The position numbers and the translations under genes are program-made. Positions 21,658 to 32,079 of a stretch of DNA of 64,000 bases are shown one piece after another. Positions within the stretch are counted from its first letter, which is position 1. The number at the start of each line of letters is the position of its first letter. Source of the DNA: Citrobacter koseri (GTDB lineage: Bacteria > Pseudomonadota > Gammaproteobacteria > Enterobacterales > Enterobacteriaceae); contig UAVY01000004.1 of assembly GCA_900446925.1 (NCBI GenBank), positions 372,001-436,000 on the forward strand. The letters run 5' to 3'. The notes under the pieces are model-generated. The model was not told the origin of the DNA and did not search any database. It saw only the letters and a list, made by a program, of their open reading frames with translations.

Positions 21658-23473
21658 TTATTCTCCCTGTCGTCTGGCGGCGGGAAGTTTTGCCGCTTTG
21701 TTGACGTCATACCACCAGGTATCCAGTCCAATGGTGTAGATCGGCCGAATGGCCGGATGGGAAAATTTATCCCACCAGGCGAGCCTGTCTTCCGCCATAT
21801 ACCACATTGGCAGCATGTAGTAATTCCAGGTCAATACCCGATCCAGCGCCCGCCCGAGGGGAACCAGCTTCGTTTTATCGCCCTGGGCGGCAATGATTTG
21901 GGCAATCAGTTTATCAATGACCGGGCTTTGCACGCCTGGCGCGTTATAGCTGGAGTCAATGTATTCAGACGCCCAGGATATTTGTAGATCGGAGCTGGGC
22001 CACGGCATGGCGCGCCACAGTCGCGGCATCATGTCGTAGTCGCGACTGCGCATACGGTTGGTGATTTGCGAGTTATCAACCTGGCGGATGTTCATCGTGA
22101 TGCCAAGACGCTGCAAATTATGCTGGAAGGGAAGAACCCACTGGCTGTTGCCGCCTGCCGGAAGCAGCAGTTCAAAGCTCAGCGTTTTGCCGGTCGCGCT
22201 GTTAACGCGTTGCTGGCCTTTCAGTACCCATCCCGCCTCTGTGAGTAATTTATCGGCCTTCAGCAGGTTTTCCCGATCGTAGCCATCGCCGTTTGAGACT
22301 GGCGGCTGATAAATCCGGGTAAAGACCTCCGGCGGCAGATCCTTTTTCATGGGTGCGAGTAAGACCAGTTCGTCTGCACTGGGGTAGTTTCTGGCGGCAT
22401 ACTCGGTATTCTGGAAATAGCTGTTTGCCCGGCTCCAGGCATTATAAAACAATGCCTTGTTCATCCATTCGAAATCAAATGCCAGGGTTATCGCTTCACG
22501 CACGCGACGATCGTTAAATACCGGACGCTGAATATTAAAGGCCAGCCAGCGCGTATCCTGTGCGGATTCATTTTTCTGTTCGTCTTTAACGATGTAATGG
22601 TTATCAAAGTTTTTACCGGTGTAGCGCGTTGCCCAGTTTTTCGCGTCATTCTCCAGACGCAGGTCAAACGCCCCGGCCTTAAAGGCTTCAAACGCAACGT
22701 TGTCATCAAGGTAATAGTCGTAGCGGATGGTATCAAAGTTCCAGCGCCCCCGGTTTACCGGCAGGTTAGCAGCCCAATAGTTTTTTACCCGGGAATAGAC
22801 AATATACTGGCCCATTTTCCACTGGGTTATGCGGTACGGGCCGCTGGCAAGAGGAGGCTTAGAGAGTGGGTCGCTGAGCTTATGATCCTTCCAGAATTTT
22901 TCCGGCATGACCGGTAAAGAAAACAGGCTGAGCATATCCTCTTTACCGGGTTTGGCTAATTCAATGCGGACGGTAAGCGGAGCGATGGCTTTGACGGTCG
23001 TGCCTTTGTACACCAGACGAAATTGCGGCACGCCCTCAGTCATAAATTTATGGAAGGTGAAGGCGACGTCGCGGGCAGTGATGGGCGAACCATCATGAAA
23101 ACGGGCGCGTGGGTTGATGGTCACTTCCACCCAGGAGTAATCCTCCGCATATCGCGCGTTGTCAGCAATGAGCGGATAGTAGCTGCCGGGTTCGTCGTCA
23201 GAGGTGGTAAAAAGCGTGTCGTAAAGCTGCTCGGTACGTGCGCCAGGATTACCGCGCATGGAATAGCGGTTGAAATTATCGAATGTCCCGGTCGCGGAAA
23301 GCGTTATCCGCCCCCCTTTTTGGCGCCGCCGGATTGACATAATCGAAATGATTAAAATTGAAGGCGTATTTGGGTTCGCCAAGCACGGAAAAGGCGTAAC
23401 TTTCTTTGATGGCCTGAGCCTGTACGCCAAAGCTGGCCAGGGCGACAAACAGAAGCATTACGCGAGCAATCAT
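21658..23473 (-). CDS. yejA: YejA, periplasmic solute-binding protein (one frame break)
   Basis: After correction this is a 604-residue SBP_bac_5 protein with a cleavable signal peptide ([21 protein letters not shown]). It delivers oligopeptides such as microcin C to YejBEF. One extra A in the A/G run read from 23311-23321 breaks the frame after [21 protein letters not shown] then follows in the next frame. I start at MIARVML rather than the upstream MIRKGNHF because it begins the signal peptide. First gene of the yejABEF operon; a gap of about 110 bases separates it from pdeN upstream. Confidence 0.93.
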
Positions 23474-23582
23474 CGGAAAATGGTTTCCTTTTCTTATCAC
23501 CTGCCACCGTCAGGCAAGCGTCAATCCTGAATAATAAGTGACGCAGCCTCTGTTGTGAATCCATTCGGGCAGAAGAGTGCCG

Positions 23583-25140
23583 TCACCATTTCGGCGCGGG
23601 CCGGGTATTCATCCAGTGAACGAAGTCCTCAAGCGCTAAAGGGCGGCTAATCCAGTACCCCTGGAGGAAGTTGACGCCATGATCGCGTAGCCATCGGGCC
23701 TGCTCCGGGGTTTCCACTCCTTCCGCAACGGTCAGCATATGCAGGCGCTTAGAGAGCATCAAAACCGCATCCAGAACTGGAGAGGTCACGGTTTCCGTAC
23801 CAATCGCATTAATAAAGCCCCGGTCGATTTTCAGGTAGTCCAGCGTAAAGCGTTCCAGATAGATGAGGGCGCTATGGCCGGTGCCAAAATCATCAATTGC
23901 GATTTCGAATCCAGCGCAGTGCAGCCACTCAAATAATTTAGCCGCTTCATGTTGATTGAGCATATCGCGTTCGGTAATTTCCAGTACGATCTGAAAATGA
24001 TGCGGCGGTAAGGATTCCGCCAGGAGACGGATGTCCTCTTTAAAGCTGTTGCTGTGCAGGTGGTCAGGCGCGATATTGATGCCAAACTTTGCCCCGACAG
24101 GCAGTACCTTCTGCAATGCGGGGGCGTCGCGCGCCACGAGTTTAAACAGATGCTGGGTGAGCGGCACAATAAGCTGCTGGGCTTCTGCGTAATGAATAAA
24201 CGCGTCAGGCGGGATTTCGCCTGCCGTAGGGTGACGCCAGCGTAACAGCACTTCCAGACCCGTGACCCTGAGCGTTTGGGTATCAACGACCGGTTGATAG
24301 ACCACATAAAATTGTTCGCGCTTGATAGCCACCAGGATCTCTCGCCCTGGCTTCAGGCGGATAGAGCTGATGTAGTAGCAGAGCAGGGCGGCGATGATAC
24401 CGCTCATACTGCCCAGCAGCAGGGCATAGCCCACGTCGTTATAGGTCCAGCTGTCGGCGTATAACTGTATCTTCAGCGGCAGCCCTTTTATTGTCGCCTG
24501 GCGCGAAGGCGTACCCGACAGCTCTTCCACGGTCATTAAATGCGAAGAAAACGTCGAGAGCACGGTATCGCCAATAATTAATGCGATGCCATCAAAATCT
24601 TCCTGTCGGGCGGTGTAAATAAGGTAGGGCGTCAGGTTGATATTCAGCGAGGTAAATACGCCGCTCTCTTTTAATAACGGGTTGCGATACCAAATCGCCA
24701 TCGCCGGTTTATCCGGCATCATCGGCGTGCCGGGAAGTATCGCCATATCAATTTCTTTGCGGATGTCGATATTGGATACCAGGTCGGTAAGCGGCGTGTC
24801 CATCGATCCGGTTGCCGACGAGCAGAAGGCGATTTTGTCTTTGACGAGCAAAAAGGCGCGCACATTCAGGCTAAAAGCGGCGCGGGAGGTCAGCTCGGAA
24901 GAGACTTGCTGGCAGTCATTAAGCGTCAGGGGGCTGTAACACATCCGTCGTGGCTTTAAGGTCGGCGAAGTAGCTCACCAGATAATGTTGTACGTCGGAT
25001 ATCAGCGTGTCGTATTTGACTTCACGTTTATGCCATGACATTAAAAATTGCAGGCTACTGATAAGTAACGCGACGATGACCCCTGTGAGAATGCAGGTGA
25101 GCAGGATTTTTCGCGAGGACGAGGAGGCGCGTGTGAACAT
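23583..25140 (-). CDS. pdeN: PdeN (Rtn), membrane EAL-domain c-di-GMP phosphodiesterase (one frame break)
   Basis: After correction this is a 518-residue protein. It has an N-terminal helix, a periplasmic CSS-motif sensor region (CQQ and FCSSATG visible), a second helix near residue 240 and a C-terminal EAL domain. The EAL box reads EVL, as in the E. coli protein, and the metal-binding DDFGTGHS and the late GVETPEQA are present, so it is probably active. One extra C in a CCCC run (24929-24933) shifts the frame after LQP. In E. coli the CSS sensor cysteines respond to the DSB redox system. It stands alone between yejA and mepS. Confidence 0.9.
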
Positions 25141-25253
25141 AGTTACTGGTTCTACCTGAGGTAACCGAATGCGATTAAAATGCTTGATTTAAAAGACTAT
25201 AACCTGGATTAAACTGCATCGTCATACTTTTCTACAGGGATGCGATAGAACGC

Positions 25254-25284
25254 AAAAAAAGCACCGCCGAAGCAGTGCTTTTTA
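25254..25284 (-). terminator. Terminator of mepS
   Basis: AAAAAGCAC and GTGCTTTTT arms around a ten-base loop. On the minus strand it follows mepS and ends in a U run. Confidence 0.8.
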
Positions 25285-25328
25285 TGTGTCTCGTCAGGAT
25301 TGCCAAGGGATAGCGGTCAGACGAAAAA

Positions 25329-25898
25329 TTAACTGCGGCTCAGAACCCGACGCCCTTCGTTGTAACGTTTTTTCCAGTAAGGCTCGTTCATGCTGGAAAT
25401 AATAACGCCGCTACTGGTAGACGCATGAACAAACTGGTTGTTGCCGATGTAGATGCCTACATGACGGCCCGTCGAACCGGCGCGGAACAGAACCAGATCG
25501 CCCGTGCGCAGGTTATTGCGCGAAACGGATTTGCCCATTTCCTGCTGCTCATAGGTTGAGCGAGGCAGTTCTAAACCAAATTGTTCACGGAATGTACGCT
25601 GTACAAAGCTGGAACAATCGACACCTTTTTTGGTGCTGCCGCCAAGGCGGTAACGCACGCCTTTCCAGTCAGCATACTGATCCATAATCCGCGATTTAAC
25701 ATCGAGGTTACGCACCATATTTTCAAATTCATCCTGAGAGGCTTGCAGTGAAGAGTTATCTCCATTGCCCACAGCATGCGTCTCAGAATGCACGTTCTTT
25801 GCGGTATTTGTAGTGCTACATGCAGAAAGCAGAACCGCCACTGCAATCGCGGGAATTCCCCGCAGGATATATCTCAAAATCGGTTGAGACCTGACCAT
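25329..25898 (-). CDS. mepS: MepS (Spr), peptidoglycan DD-endopeptidase lipoprotein
   Basis: A 189-residue NlpC/P60 protein. The lipobox LLSAC puts the lipidated cysteine at residue 27. The catalytic Cys95 of the precursor lies in GVDCSSF, with histidines in GRHVGIY and QFVHAST. It cleaves mDAP-D-Ala cross-links so the wall can expand, and in E. coli it is controlled by NlpI/Prc proteolysis. The family more often has CSGF; here the residue after the catalytic pair is Ser (CSSF). Frame intact, with its own terminator downstream. Confidence 0.96.
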   Translation of the reverse strand: MVRSQPILRYILRGIPAIAVAVLLSACSTTNTAKNVHSETHAVGNGDNSSLQASQDEFENMVRNLDVKSRIMDQYADWKGVRYRLGGSTKKGVDCSSFVQRTFREQFGLELPRSTYEQQEMGKSVSRNNLRTGDLVLFRAGSTGRHVGIYIGNNQFVHASTSSGVIISSMNEPYWKKRYNEGRRVLSRS

Positions 25899-26311
25899 GT
25901 TGTTTGTTTTCCCTTGAAGTCCTTAACGACAAATATCGTTATAAAAATGCCAAACGTGACGAGACTAATTACCTGCGCACAATGAGACAATTCTTTAAGG
26001 TCAAATCTGTGGCGGAACGCACAAATTTATTCGCAAAGAGAATAATTATCCAGCGAGGCAAAACGAGTTCAAGATTACCCGATCGTTGCTGCCATTGCGA
26101 GCAGTTTGGCGGGATTTTTTATAAGAAATTATGATACTGAAAGTGAATTAGTGGCATTGGCTAAATTAAACGCAAATGAGGCGAATAACAGGCAATGCGT
26201 TCATTTTCAACGGGAAGAAGATGACAGGAAGATGACGGCGGGGCGGGAAATAATCGACGATCGCCATCAGGAGTGAGAACGCTCTCTGATGGCGATGTTA
26301 ATTGATGTGAT
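25899..26311. other. Intergenic region between lpxT and mepS
   Basis: 413 AT-rich bases. They hold a perfect 11-bp inverted repeat, ATCGCCATCAG (26260-26270) and CTGATGGCGAT (26286-26296), placed as a terminator hairpin for lpxT, and they must hold the mepS promoter. Open frames in the gap (for example 25904-26134 plus) look random. Confidence 0.55.
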
Positions 26312-27031
26312 TTATTTGTTTAAATTTTGTTTGTTTTTACCGGGCAGATAATTATCGAAAAACCGTATCACGCGATCGCTGAACGACGTCATTAACAGCC
26401 AGGGCAATCCAATCAGCACCGTTGTCAGCGAACCGACCGCAATATCCGTGAACCAGTGGGCGCCGATCATTACGCGCGGAAAGGCAAAAACCACAAATAT
26501 AATAAGGGCGATGAAACCTGCGACTTTTCCGAAATAACGCAGCATAAATGCGGAAAAAATAAGCAGCATCATTCCGTGATCGCCAGGGAAACTGTCTTTT
26601 GACGCATCCTTGGTGGGAATATGCAGGAGATCGCTGACGCGGTGAATATTTTCAAGCGTCAGCGTAGGGCTGGCGCGTTTGACCGGAATAAACGCCTGGC
26701 CTAACTGATTCACCACAACCGCAGATAAAAGCATCACCAGGCCGATGATGATAATACGCCGACGGCCTGCCGGGGTCTCTTTTAACCAGAAACTCAGCAT
26801 CAGGCAGCCCATCGCCAGCAGCGCGCAACCATCAAACGCCCGGTTATTGGTGATCGCCACCAGCCAGAGAAATGCGCGGCTTTCAACCAGCTTCTGGTTA
26901 AAGAAGTGGAAAATGTTCGCGTCGAGAGGAGACCAGAATCCGTGATTGACTGGAATATACCACGACAAAAACAACGCCAGACCCGCAGCGTTAATCAGCA
27001 GTATGAGGGGATACCGGTTTTTCATTATCAT
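26312..27031 (-). CDS. lpxT: LpxT (YeiU), lipid A 1-diphosphate synthase
   Basis: A 239-residue inner-membrane PAP2-family phosphotransferase with six helices. The phosphatase signature is visible as KRASPTLT, SFPGDHGMM and GAHWFTDI. It moves a phosphate from undecaprenyl diphosphate to the 1-position of lipid A on the periplasmic side, so recycling carrier lipid. In E. coli it is inhibited by PmrR under PmrA control. The start MIMKNRYPL may in fact be the second Met. Frame intact; it starts 28 bases after the yeiR stop on the same strand. Confidence 0.93.
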   Translation of the reverse strand: MIMKNRYPLILLINAAGLALFLSWYIPVNHGFWSPLDANIFHFFNQKLVESRAFLWLVAITNNRAFDGCALLAMGCLMLSFWLKETPAGRRRIIIIGLVMLLSAVVVNQLGQAFIPVKRASPTLTLENIHRVSDLLHIPTKDASKDSFPGDHGMMLLIFSAFMLRYFGKVAGFIALIIFVVFAFPRVMIGAHWFTDIAVGSLTTVLIGLPWLLMTSFSDRVIRFFDNYLPGKNKQNLNK

Positions 27032-27059
27032 CTCGCCATTCAGTAAAACGGAGGCAACC

Positions 27060-28046
27060 TTACGCGTCCTCGGCTAAACGAAGCTTCAACAATGCGGTCT
27101 GTAATGTGTTCCAGTCTGTTTCGCGGTCTGAGATGAGTTCGATGCGGCTGTCCGGCGGCGCGACGTTTTGGGTCTCAATATGAAGATCGTCACCCTGACG
27201 ATTAATACGCACCAGCCCCTCCTTAATGCGCATAACGCCTTTCACTCGTCCAACCGGCGCGAGGCGCGCCCATTCGAGCAGGCCGATGGTGTCGAACACG
27301 GTATCCGCATCAAAAATCCAGCCGCAGGCCTGATGCCCCTGGCCGCTGTTCAGGCTACGACGCCAGCGCTGTTGCGCTGGCAGGCTAAGCGCGGCGAGCC
27401 CTTTCCTTTCGGCATGCTGGTGCGCGTGGGCGGCGCTGGCGGGCAGTTCCGACAGGTTCTGGCGCGGTAAATCCAGCAGCTGTCCGTTGATTTGCCCGTG
27501 GTCGGCATGAACCAGTTGACGATTGTCGCCGTACTGTTGCCACCAGGTTTGCAGGGCGCTTTCGCTTTCCGGCGTAGCGCGATCGGTTTTATTCGCGACG
27601 ATGACATCGGCGGCAGCCAGCTGGTCGCGGAAGTTTTCGTTGGCGACGCTCTTTTCATCCAGCAGTAAACGTGGATCAAGGATGCACAGCGTGGCGCGCA
27701 GGTCGATCCACGGCTCGTAAACTGGCGCGGTTAACAAATCGAGGATCTGTTTCGGATGGCCAAGTCCTGTCGGTTCGATCAGCAAGCGATCCGGCTTGCC
27801 CTGGCGCAGCAGGGTATTTAGCCCCACCTGCATTGGTAAGCCGTTCACGCAACACATGCAACCACCGGGGATCTCTTTCAGCAATGCGCCGCTGTCCGCA
27901 AGCAGCGCGCCGTCAATGCCCACTTCGCCAAATTCGTTGACCAGCACGGCCCATTTTTCCGCAGGATCTTTGTTGGCTAACAGATGAAGAATAGAGGTTG
28001 TTTTTCCACTGCCGAGAAAGCCGGTAATGAGGTTGGTTTTGGTCAC
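27060..28046 (-). CDS. yeiR: YeiR, COG0523-family zinc-binding GTPase
   Basis: A 328-residue G3E GTPase with Walker A GFLGSGKTT (residues 9-17). The metal-binding CxCC motif GGCMCCVN places cysteines at 63, 65 and 66, and ANKTDRA is an NKxD-like guanine motif. E. coli YeiR binds zinc and hydrolyses GTP and is thought to be a metallochaperone. The C-terminal CobW-C domain ends ...TLQTALLKLRLAEDA. Frame intact. It lies between yeiQ and lpxT on the same strand. Confidence 0.92.
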   Translation of the reverse strand: MTKTNLITGFLGSGKTTSILHLLANKDPAEKWAVLVNEFGEVGIDGALLADSGALLKEIPGGCMCCVNGLPMQVGLNTLLRQGKPDRLLIEPTGLGHPKQILDLLTAPVYEPWIDLRATLCILDPRLLLDEKSVANENFRDQLAAADVIVANKTDRATPESESALQTWWQQYGDNRQLVHADHGQINGQLLDLPRQNLSELPASAAHAHQHAERKGLAALSLPAQQRWRRSLNSGQGHQACGWIFDADTVFDTIGLLEWARLAPVGRVKGVMRIKEGLVRINRQGDDLHIETQNVAPPDSRIELISDRETDWNTLQTALLKLRLAEDA

Positions 28047-28165
28047 GTCTGCTCCAGAATAATGATATGCCGTAACGGCTCGTGCTAATCCTGGCGAAAA
28101 AAAACGAAAAAGAGAAGGGCAGAGCGGACGAAGAATTTTTTCGTCCGCTGGAAAGACAGAAATTG

Positions 28166-29632
28166 TTAACTTTTTAACGTATCAATGACCGCCTGATGCG
28201 CGCCATGTTGCGCAATGCGCCGCCAGGCTTGCTCAATGGCTTGCACAAACAGGGGATTTTTCACGAGATCCGTGCCGAAAACCTCCTGCAACGACAGCAG
28301 CGCGCTGACCCGCTCCGCGTCACTGCTGCTTTCAACAAGCAGGCGAATTTTTTCACTGAGCGGGTCCCGAATATCAATCGTTGCACCAGCGTCGTCCACG
28401 CCGCTGACGTAGCGCATCCAGCCTGCGACGCCCAGCGCCAGCAGCGGCCAGTCACTCCCACGCGCCAGATGTTCGCGAATGCCTTCCAGCATCCGCTGCG
28501 GTAATTTCTGGCTGCCGTCCATCGCGATTTGCCAGGTCCGGTGCTTCAGCGCCGGATTGGCGAAGCGTTCAATCAGGCTGGCGGCATAGCGGGATAAATC
28601 GACGTTGGTGATGCGCAATGTCGGCGCCTGTTCATTTATCATCAGGCGGTAAGCGGCCTCGCGAAACGCGCTGTCCTGCATACAATCGCTGATGTGCTGG
28701 AACCCGGCCAGATAGCCGAGATACGCAAGGAACGAATGGCTGCCGTTGAGCATGCGTAGTTTCATTTGCTCCCAGGGCAGCACGTCATCAACCATCTGCA
28801 CGCCAGCGACTTCCCACTGCGGCGGCCTGCCACAAAGTTATCTTCAATGACCCACTGTATAAACGGTTCACAACTGATGGCGCAGGGATCGGCGACGCCC
28901 AGCTCGCGGGTAATTTCGTCCAGCGACTCCTCTGTGGCGGCAGGCACGATTCTGTCTACCATCGTTCCCGGGAAGCTGACGTGCTGCTGAATCCACGCCG
29001 CCAGCTCCGCCGCGCGTTTTTCCGCCATGCCCAGAACGGCGTTTTTAACCACATGGCCGTTATCCGGGATGTTATCGCAGGAGAGAACCGTGAAAGGCGA
29101 CAACCCGCGCTCACGCCGACGATGCAGGGCCTCCACAAGAATCCCCGGCGCCGAGTGCGGCTCCGTGGGGTGTTGCATATCGTGAATAATGCGCGGGTTT
29201 GACACGTCGAGCGAACCGGTTGCCGGATCGATGCAATATCCTTTTTCGGTGATAGTGAGTGACACTATCGCCACCTGCGGCTCGCAAAACTTTTCGATAA
29301 TAGCGGCAAGCGAATCCAGCTTTGCGTTCAGACACTCCTTGACCGCGCCGACGATAATCGCCTGATTGCCGTTCGCGCCTTTTTCCAGCACGGTGTACAA
29401 GTGATTCTGCTCGCGAAGCTGGCTCATCAGGCGATCGCCGCTGAATAGGCTGATCTCGCAGATCCCCCAGTCTCCGCCTTGCGCATTCAGCACTCTGTCG
29501 GTCAATAATGCCTGATGGGCGCGGTGAAACGCGCCAAAACCGAAGTGCACAATCCGGGTTTGTAGTTGTTGTCGATCGTAGCGGGGCGTCAGTACGCCTT
29601 CCGGGAGTGGGGGCAGAGGCAATAGTCTTCAT
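28166..29632 (-). CDS. yeiQ: YeiQ, mannitol/fructuronate dehydrogenase-family oxidoreductase (two frame breaks)
   Basis: After correction this is a 488-residue long-chain polyol dehydrogenase of the UxuB/MtlD type. It has a Rossmann-like start (IVHFGFGAFHRAHQ), the conserved SCDNIPDNGHVVKNAVLG and the late KLRMLNGSHS. The substrate is not proven. Divergent pairing with uxuA through shared UxuR-like sites suggests D-fructuronate reduction to D-mannonate, the step just before UxuA. An extra C on the plus strand near 29601 and a missing base near 28820 cancel out. The start MKTIASAPTP at 29632 fits; upstream MFL could also start. Confidence 0.88.
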
Positions 29633-29687
29633 TAAGAACACACCTGATTAACCATTAATTAACAATGGTAGTGTAAAGTTATATGAC

Positions 29688-29703
29688 ACCAAATTGAATT
29701 GGT
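29688..29703. promoter_or_regulatory. UxuR/ExuR-like palindrome upstream of yeiQ
   Basis: ACCAAATTGAATTGGT is a near-perfect palindrome resembling the hexuronate repressor consensus AAATTGGTATACCAATTT. It lies 56 bases upstream of the yeiQ start and within the yeiQ-uxuA divergent region. Confidence 0.55.
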
Positions 29704-29805
29704 ATGCCGCATTTATCCGGGGATTGTGAGCTGGATCAATCAATCATGCGCCCTACGTTGACCATTTACGCGATACCTGTATGGTAGTCATCACTCAGGT
29801 AAACT

Positions 29806-29823
29806 AATTTGGTATAACAACTT
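29806..29823. promoter_or_regulatory. UxuR/ExuR-like operator upstream of uxuA
   Basis: AATTTGGTATAACAACTT matches 15 of 18 positions of the UxuR/ExuR consensus as I recall it. It ends 13 bases before the uxuA start, overlapping the expected promoter or leader. Confidence 0.6.
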
Positions 29824-29836
29824 GTGAGGTGAAGCA

Positions 29837-31028
29837 ATGGAACAAACCTGGCGTTGGTACGGGCCTAACGATCCGGTATCGCTTGATGATGTGCGTCAGG
29901 CTGGCGCAACGGGGGTTGTGACGGCATTGCACCACATTCCGAACGGTGATGTGTGGCCGGTTGAAGAGATTAAAAAGCGCCAGGCCATTCTGGCTGAAAA
30001 AGGGCTGACCTGGTCTGTTGTCGAAAGTATTCCGGTGCATGAAGAGATAAAAAACACGCTCCGGGCAGTACCAGACCTGGATTGCAAATTATCAGCAAAG
30101 CATCCGTAATCTGGCCGCCTGCGGGATTGATACCGTGTGCTACAACTTTATGCCGATTCTCGACTGGACGCGTACCGACCTTGAATATCCGTTGCCCGAT
30201 GGTTCCAGAGCGCTGCGTTTCGATCAGATTGCCTTTGCGGCTTTCGAACTGCACATCCTGAAGCGTGACGGCGCGCAAGCGGACTACAGCGAAGAAGAAC
30301 AGCGCCAGGCGCTGGACTACTTCAACGCCATGAGCGCTGCGGATATCGAAAAACTGACCCGGAATATTATCGCCGGGCTGCCTGGCGCTGAAGAGGGTTA
30401 TACGCTGGATCAGTTCCGTGCGCGTCTGGCGGAATATAACGGTATCAGCAAAGAGGATTTACGCGAAAATATGGCGGTATTCCTGCGTGCGATTGTGCCG
30501 GTGGCAGAAGAAGTCGGCGTGCGCCTGGCGGTGCATCCTGACGATCCGCCGCGCCCCATCCTCGGCCTGCCGCGCATCGTTTCTACCATTGAAGATATGC
30601 AGTGGCTGAAAGAAACCGTAGACAGCATTAACAACGGGTTCACCATGTGTACCGGTTCGTACGGCGTACGCGCGGATAACGACCTGGTGAAAATGATCGA
30701 GACGTTTGGCGACCGCATTCACTTTACCCATTTACGCTCAACCTGCCGTGAAGATAACCCGAAAACCTTCCACGAAGGCGCGCATTTGCAAGGGGATGTC
30801 GATATGGTCGCGGTGATTACCGCAATTCTTACGGAAGAACAGCGTCGTAAGCTGGCAGGCGATCTGCGTCCGATCCCAATGCGCCCGGATCACGGTCATC
30901 AGATGCTTGACGATCTGCATAAGAAAACCAACCCCGGCTACTCCGCTATTGGTCGTCTGAAAGGGCTGGCGGAAATTCGTGGCGTTGAACTGGCGCTGAA
31001 AAAGACCCAGTTCCGCGATTTGCTGTAA
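29837..31028 (+). CDS. uxuA: UxuA, mannonate dehydratase (one frame break)
   Basis: After correction this is a 396-residue TIM-barrel enzyme that dehydrates D-mannonate to 2-keto-3-deoxygluconate in hexuronate catabolism, using Fe2+ or Mn2+. Family blocks include [17 protein letters not shown] and the C-terminal [12 protein letters not shown]. One extra A in the A-run at 30049-30054 breaks the frame after HEEIK. A GTGAGGTGAAG leader supplies the ribosome site. It is divergent from yeiQ and ends at a strong terminator. As I recall it, in E. coli K-12 uxuA is elsewhere (with uxuB and uxuR), so the position is notable. Confidence 0.92.
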
Positions 31029-31042
31029 CACCTGTTGGTCAT

Positions 31043-31072
31043 AAAAAAGGACAGCCCTGGCTGTCCTTTTTT
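31043..31072. terminator. Bidirectional terminator between uxuA and efpL
   Basis: A near-perfect hairpin, AAAAGGACAGCC and GGCTGTCCTTTT with a CT loop, flanked by A and T runs and serving both converging genes. Confidence 0.9.
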
Positions 31073-31095
31073 GTTGGTGCGTCGGCGACGGGCGC

Positions 31096-31670
31096 TTAGT
31101 CCGCGCGGGCCCATGTAGCGGCGTTCTTCAATGTGAATACGGATTTTTTCACCGGCGCTCAGGTATTCCGGCACCTGAATCACCAGACCGGTGCTCAGCG
31201 TTGCGGGTTTGTTGCGGGCGCTGGCTGACGCGCCTTTAATGCCCGGTGCGGTTTCCACGATTTCCAGATCAACCGTCTGCGGCAGTTCGAGCGCCAGTAA
31301 CTGACCGTCCCAGGTCAGCACCTGCATATCCGGCATTCCGCCTTCAGGAATAAACAGCAGCTCTTCTTCAATCTGATCTTTGGTGAAGGTATACGGGGTA
31401 TAGTCTTCTTTATCCATGAACACATATTCGTTGCCGTCGATATAAGAGAAATCGACGCCACGGCGGCTCAGGGTGACGGTATCAACGATGTCGTCGCCTT
31501 TGAAACGCTCTTCGACTTTCAGACCCGTACGGACGTCGGAAAAACGCATTTTGTACAGCGTCGCGGCACCGCGGGCGGTCGGTGACTGAATATCAATATC
31601 TTTTACAATCAGCAGCTTGCCGTTGTAGTTCAGTACCATACCTTTTTTAATTTCGTTCGGCTCTTGGCAT
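31096..31670 (-). CDS. efpL: EfpL (YeiP), elongation factor P-like protein (two frame breaks)
   Basis: After correction this is a 190-residue three-domain EF-P paralogue. The tip loop reads SPTARGAAT, with Arg where EF-P has its modified Lys34, the hallmark of the YeiP/EfpL subgroup. It helps ribosomes past poly-proline and related stalling motifs. Two extra bases break it. One is at the second codon region (start MPRA at 31670, +1 near 31659-31660) and one at the end (near 31107-31109), where the true stop follows YMGRAD at 31096. A start at the internal MVLNYNG would miss the first ten residues. Confidence 0.93.
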
Positions 31671-31823
31671 CGAAAAAATCCTGTTGTAGAGAATGTCTAA
31701 AATATCGCGTCAAACTACTCGCGCCGGGCGATTCAGGCAAGTGGAATTCACATATCCCGGATGATTTTGTGTATACTGTTCGCCCCACTTTCAGTCCGGT
31801 GGCTTACGAATAGAGAATACTGT

Positions 31824-32079
31824 ATGGAATGCCGCCCGGATTGCGGAGCATGTTGCACCGCGCCTTCAATCTCCAGCCCCATTCCGGGTATGCCTGACGG
31901 TAAACCCGCAAACACGCCGTGTGTCCAGCTTGATGAACATCAACGCTGTAAGATCTTCGGTTCGCCGCTGCGTCCAAAGGTCTGCGCAGGCCTGCAACCC
32001 CAGCGCCGATATGTGCGGTCAGACAAGGGCGCAGGCAATGATCTACCTCATTGAACTGGAAACGCTTACTGCGCCTTAA
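31824..32079 (+). CDS. yeiW: YeiW, YkgJ-family cysteine-cluster protein (one frame break)
   Basis: After correction this is an 84-residue protein with a dense N-terminal cysteine set ([11 protein letters not shown]) and further cysteines in CKIF and KVCAG, typical of the YkgJ/UPF0153 family thought to bind zinc or iron-sulfur. Function is unknown. An extra C in the CCCC run at 31998-32001 breaks the frame after AGLQP; the rest reads [25 protein letters not shown]. The stop overlaps the setB stop: the four bases TTAA serve both converging genes. Confidence 0.85.

Noticed and set aside
25904..26134. A 76-codon plus-strand frame between lpxT and mepS
   Set aside because: No ribosome site, no recognisable motif and AT-rich random composition; it overlaps the mepS promoter region.
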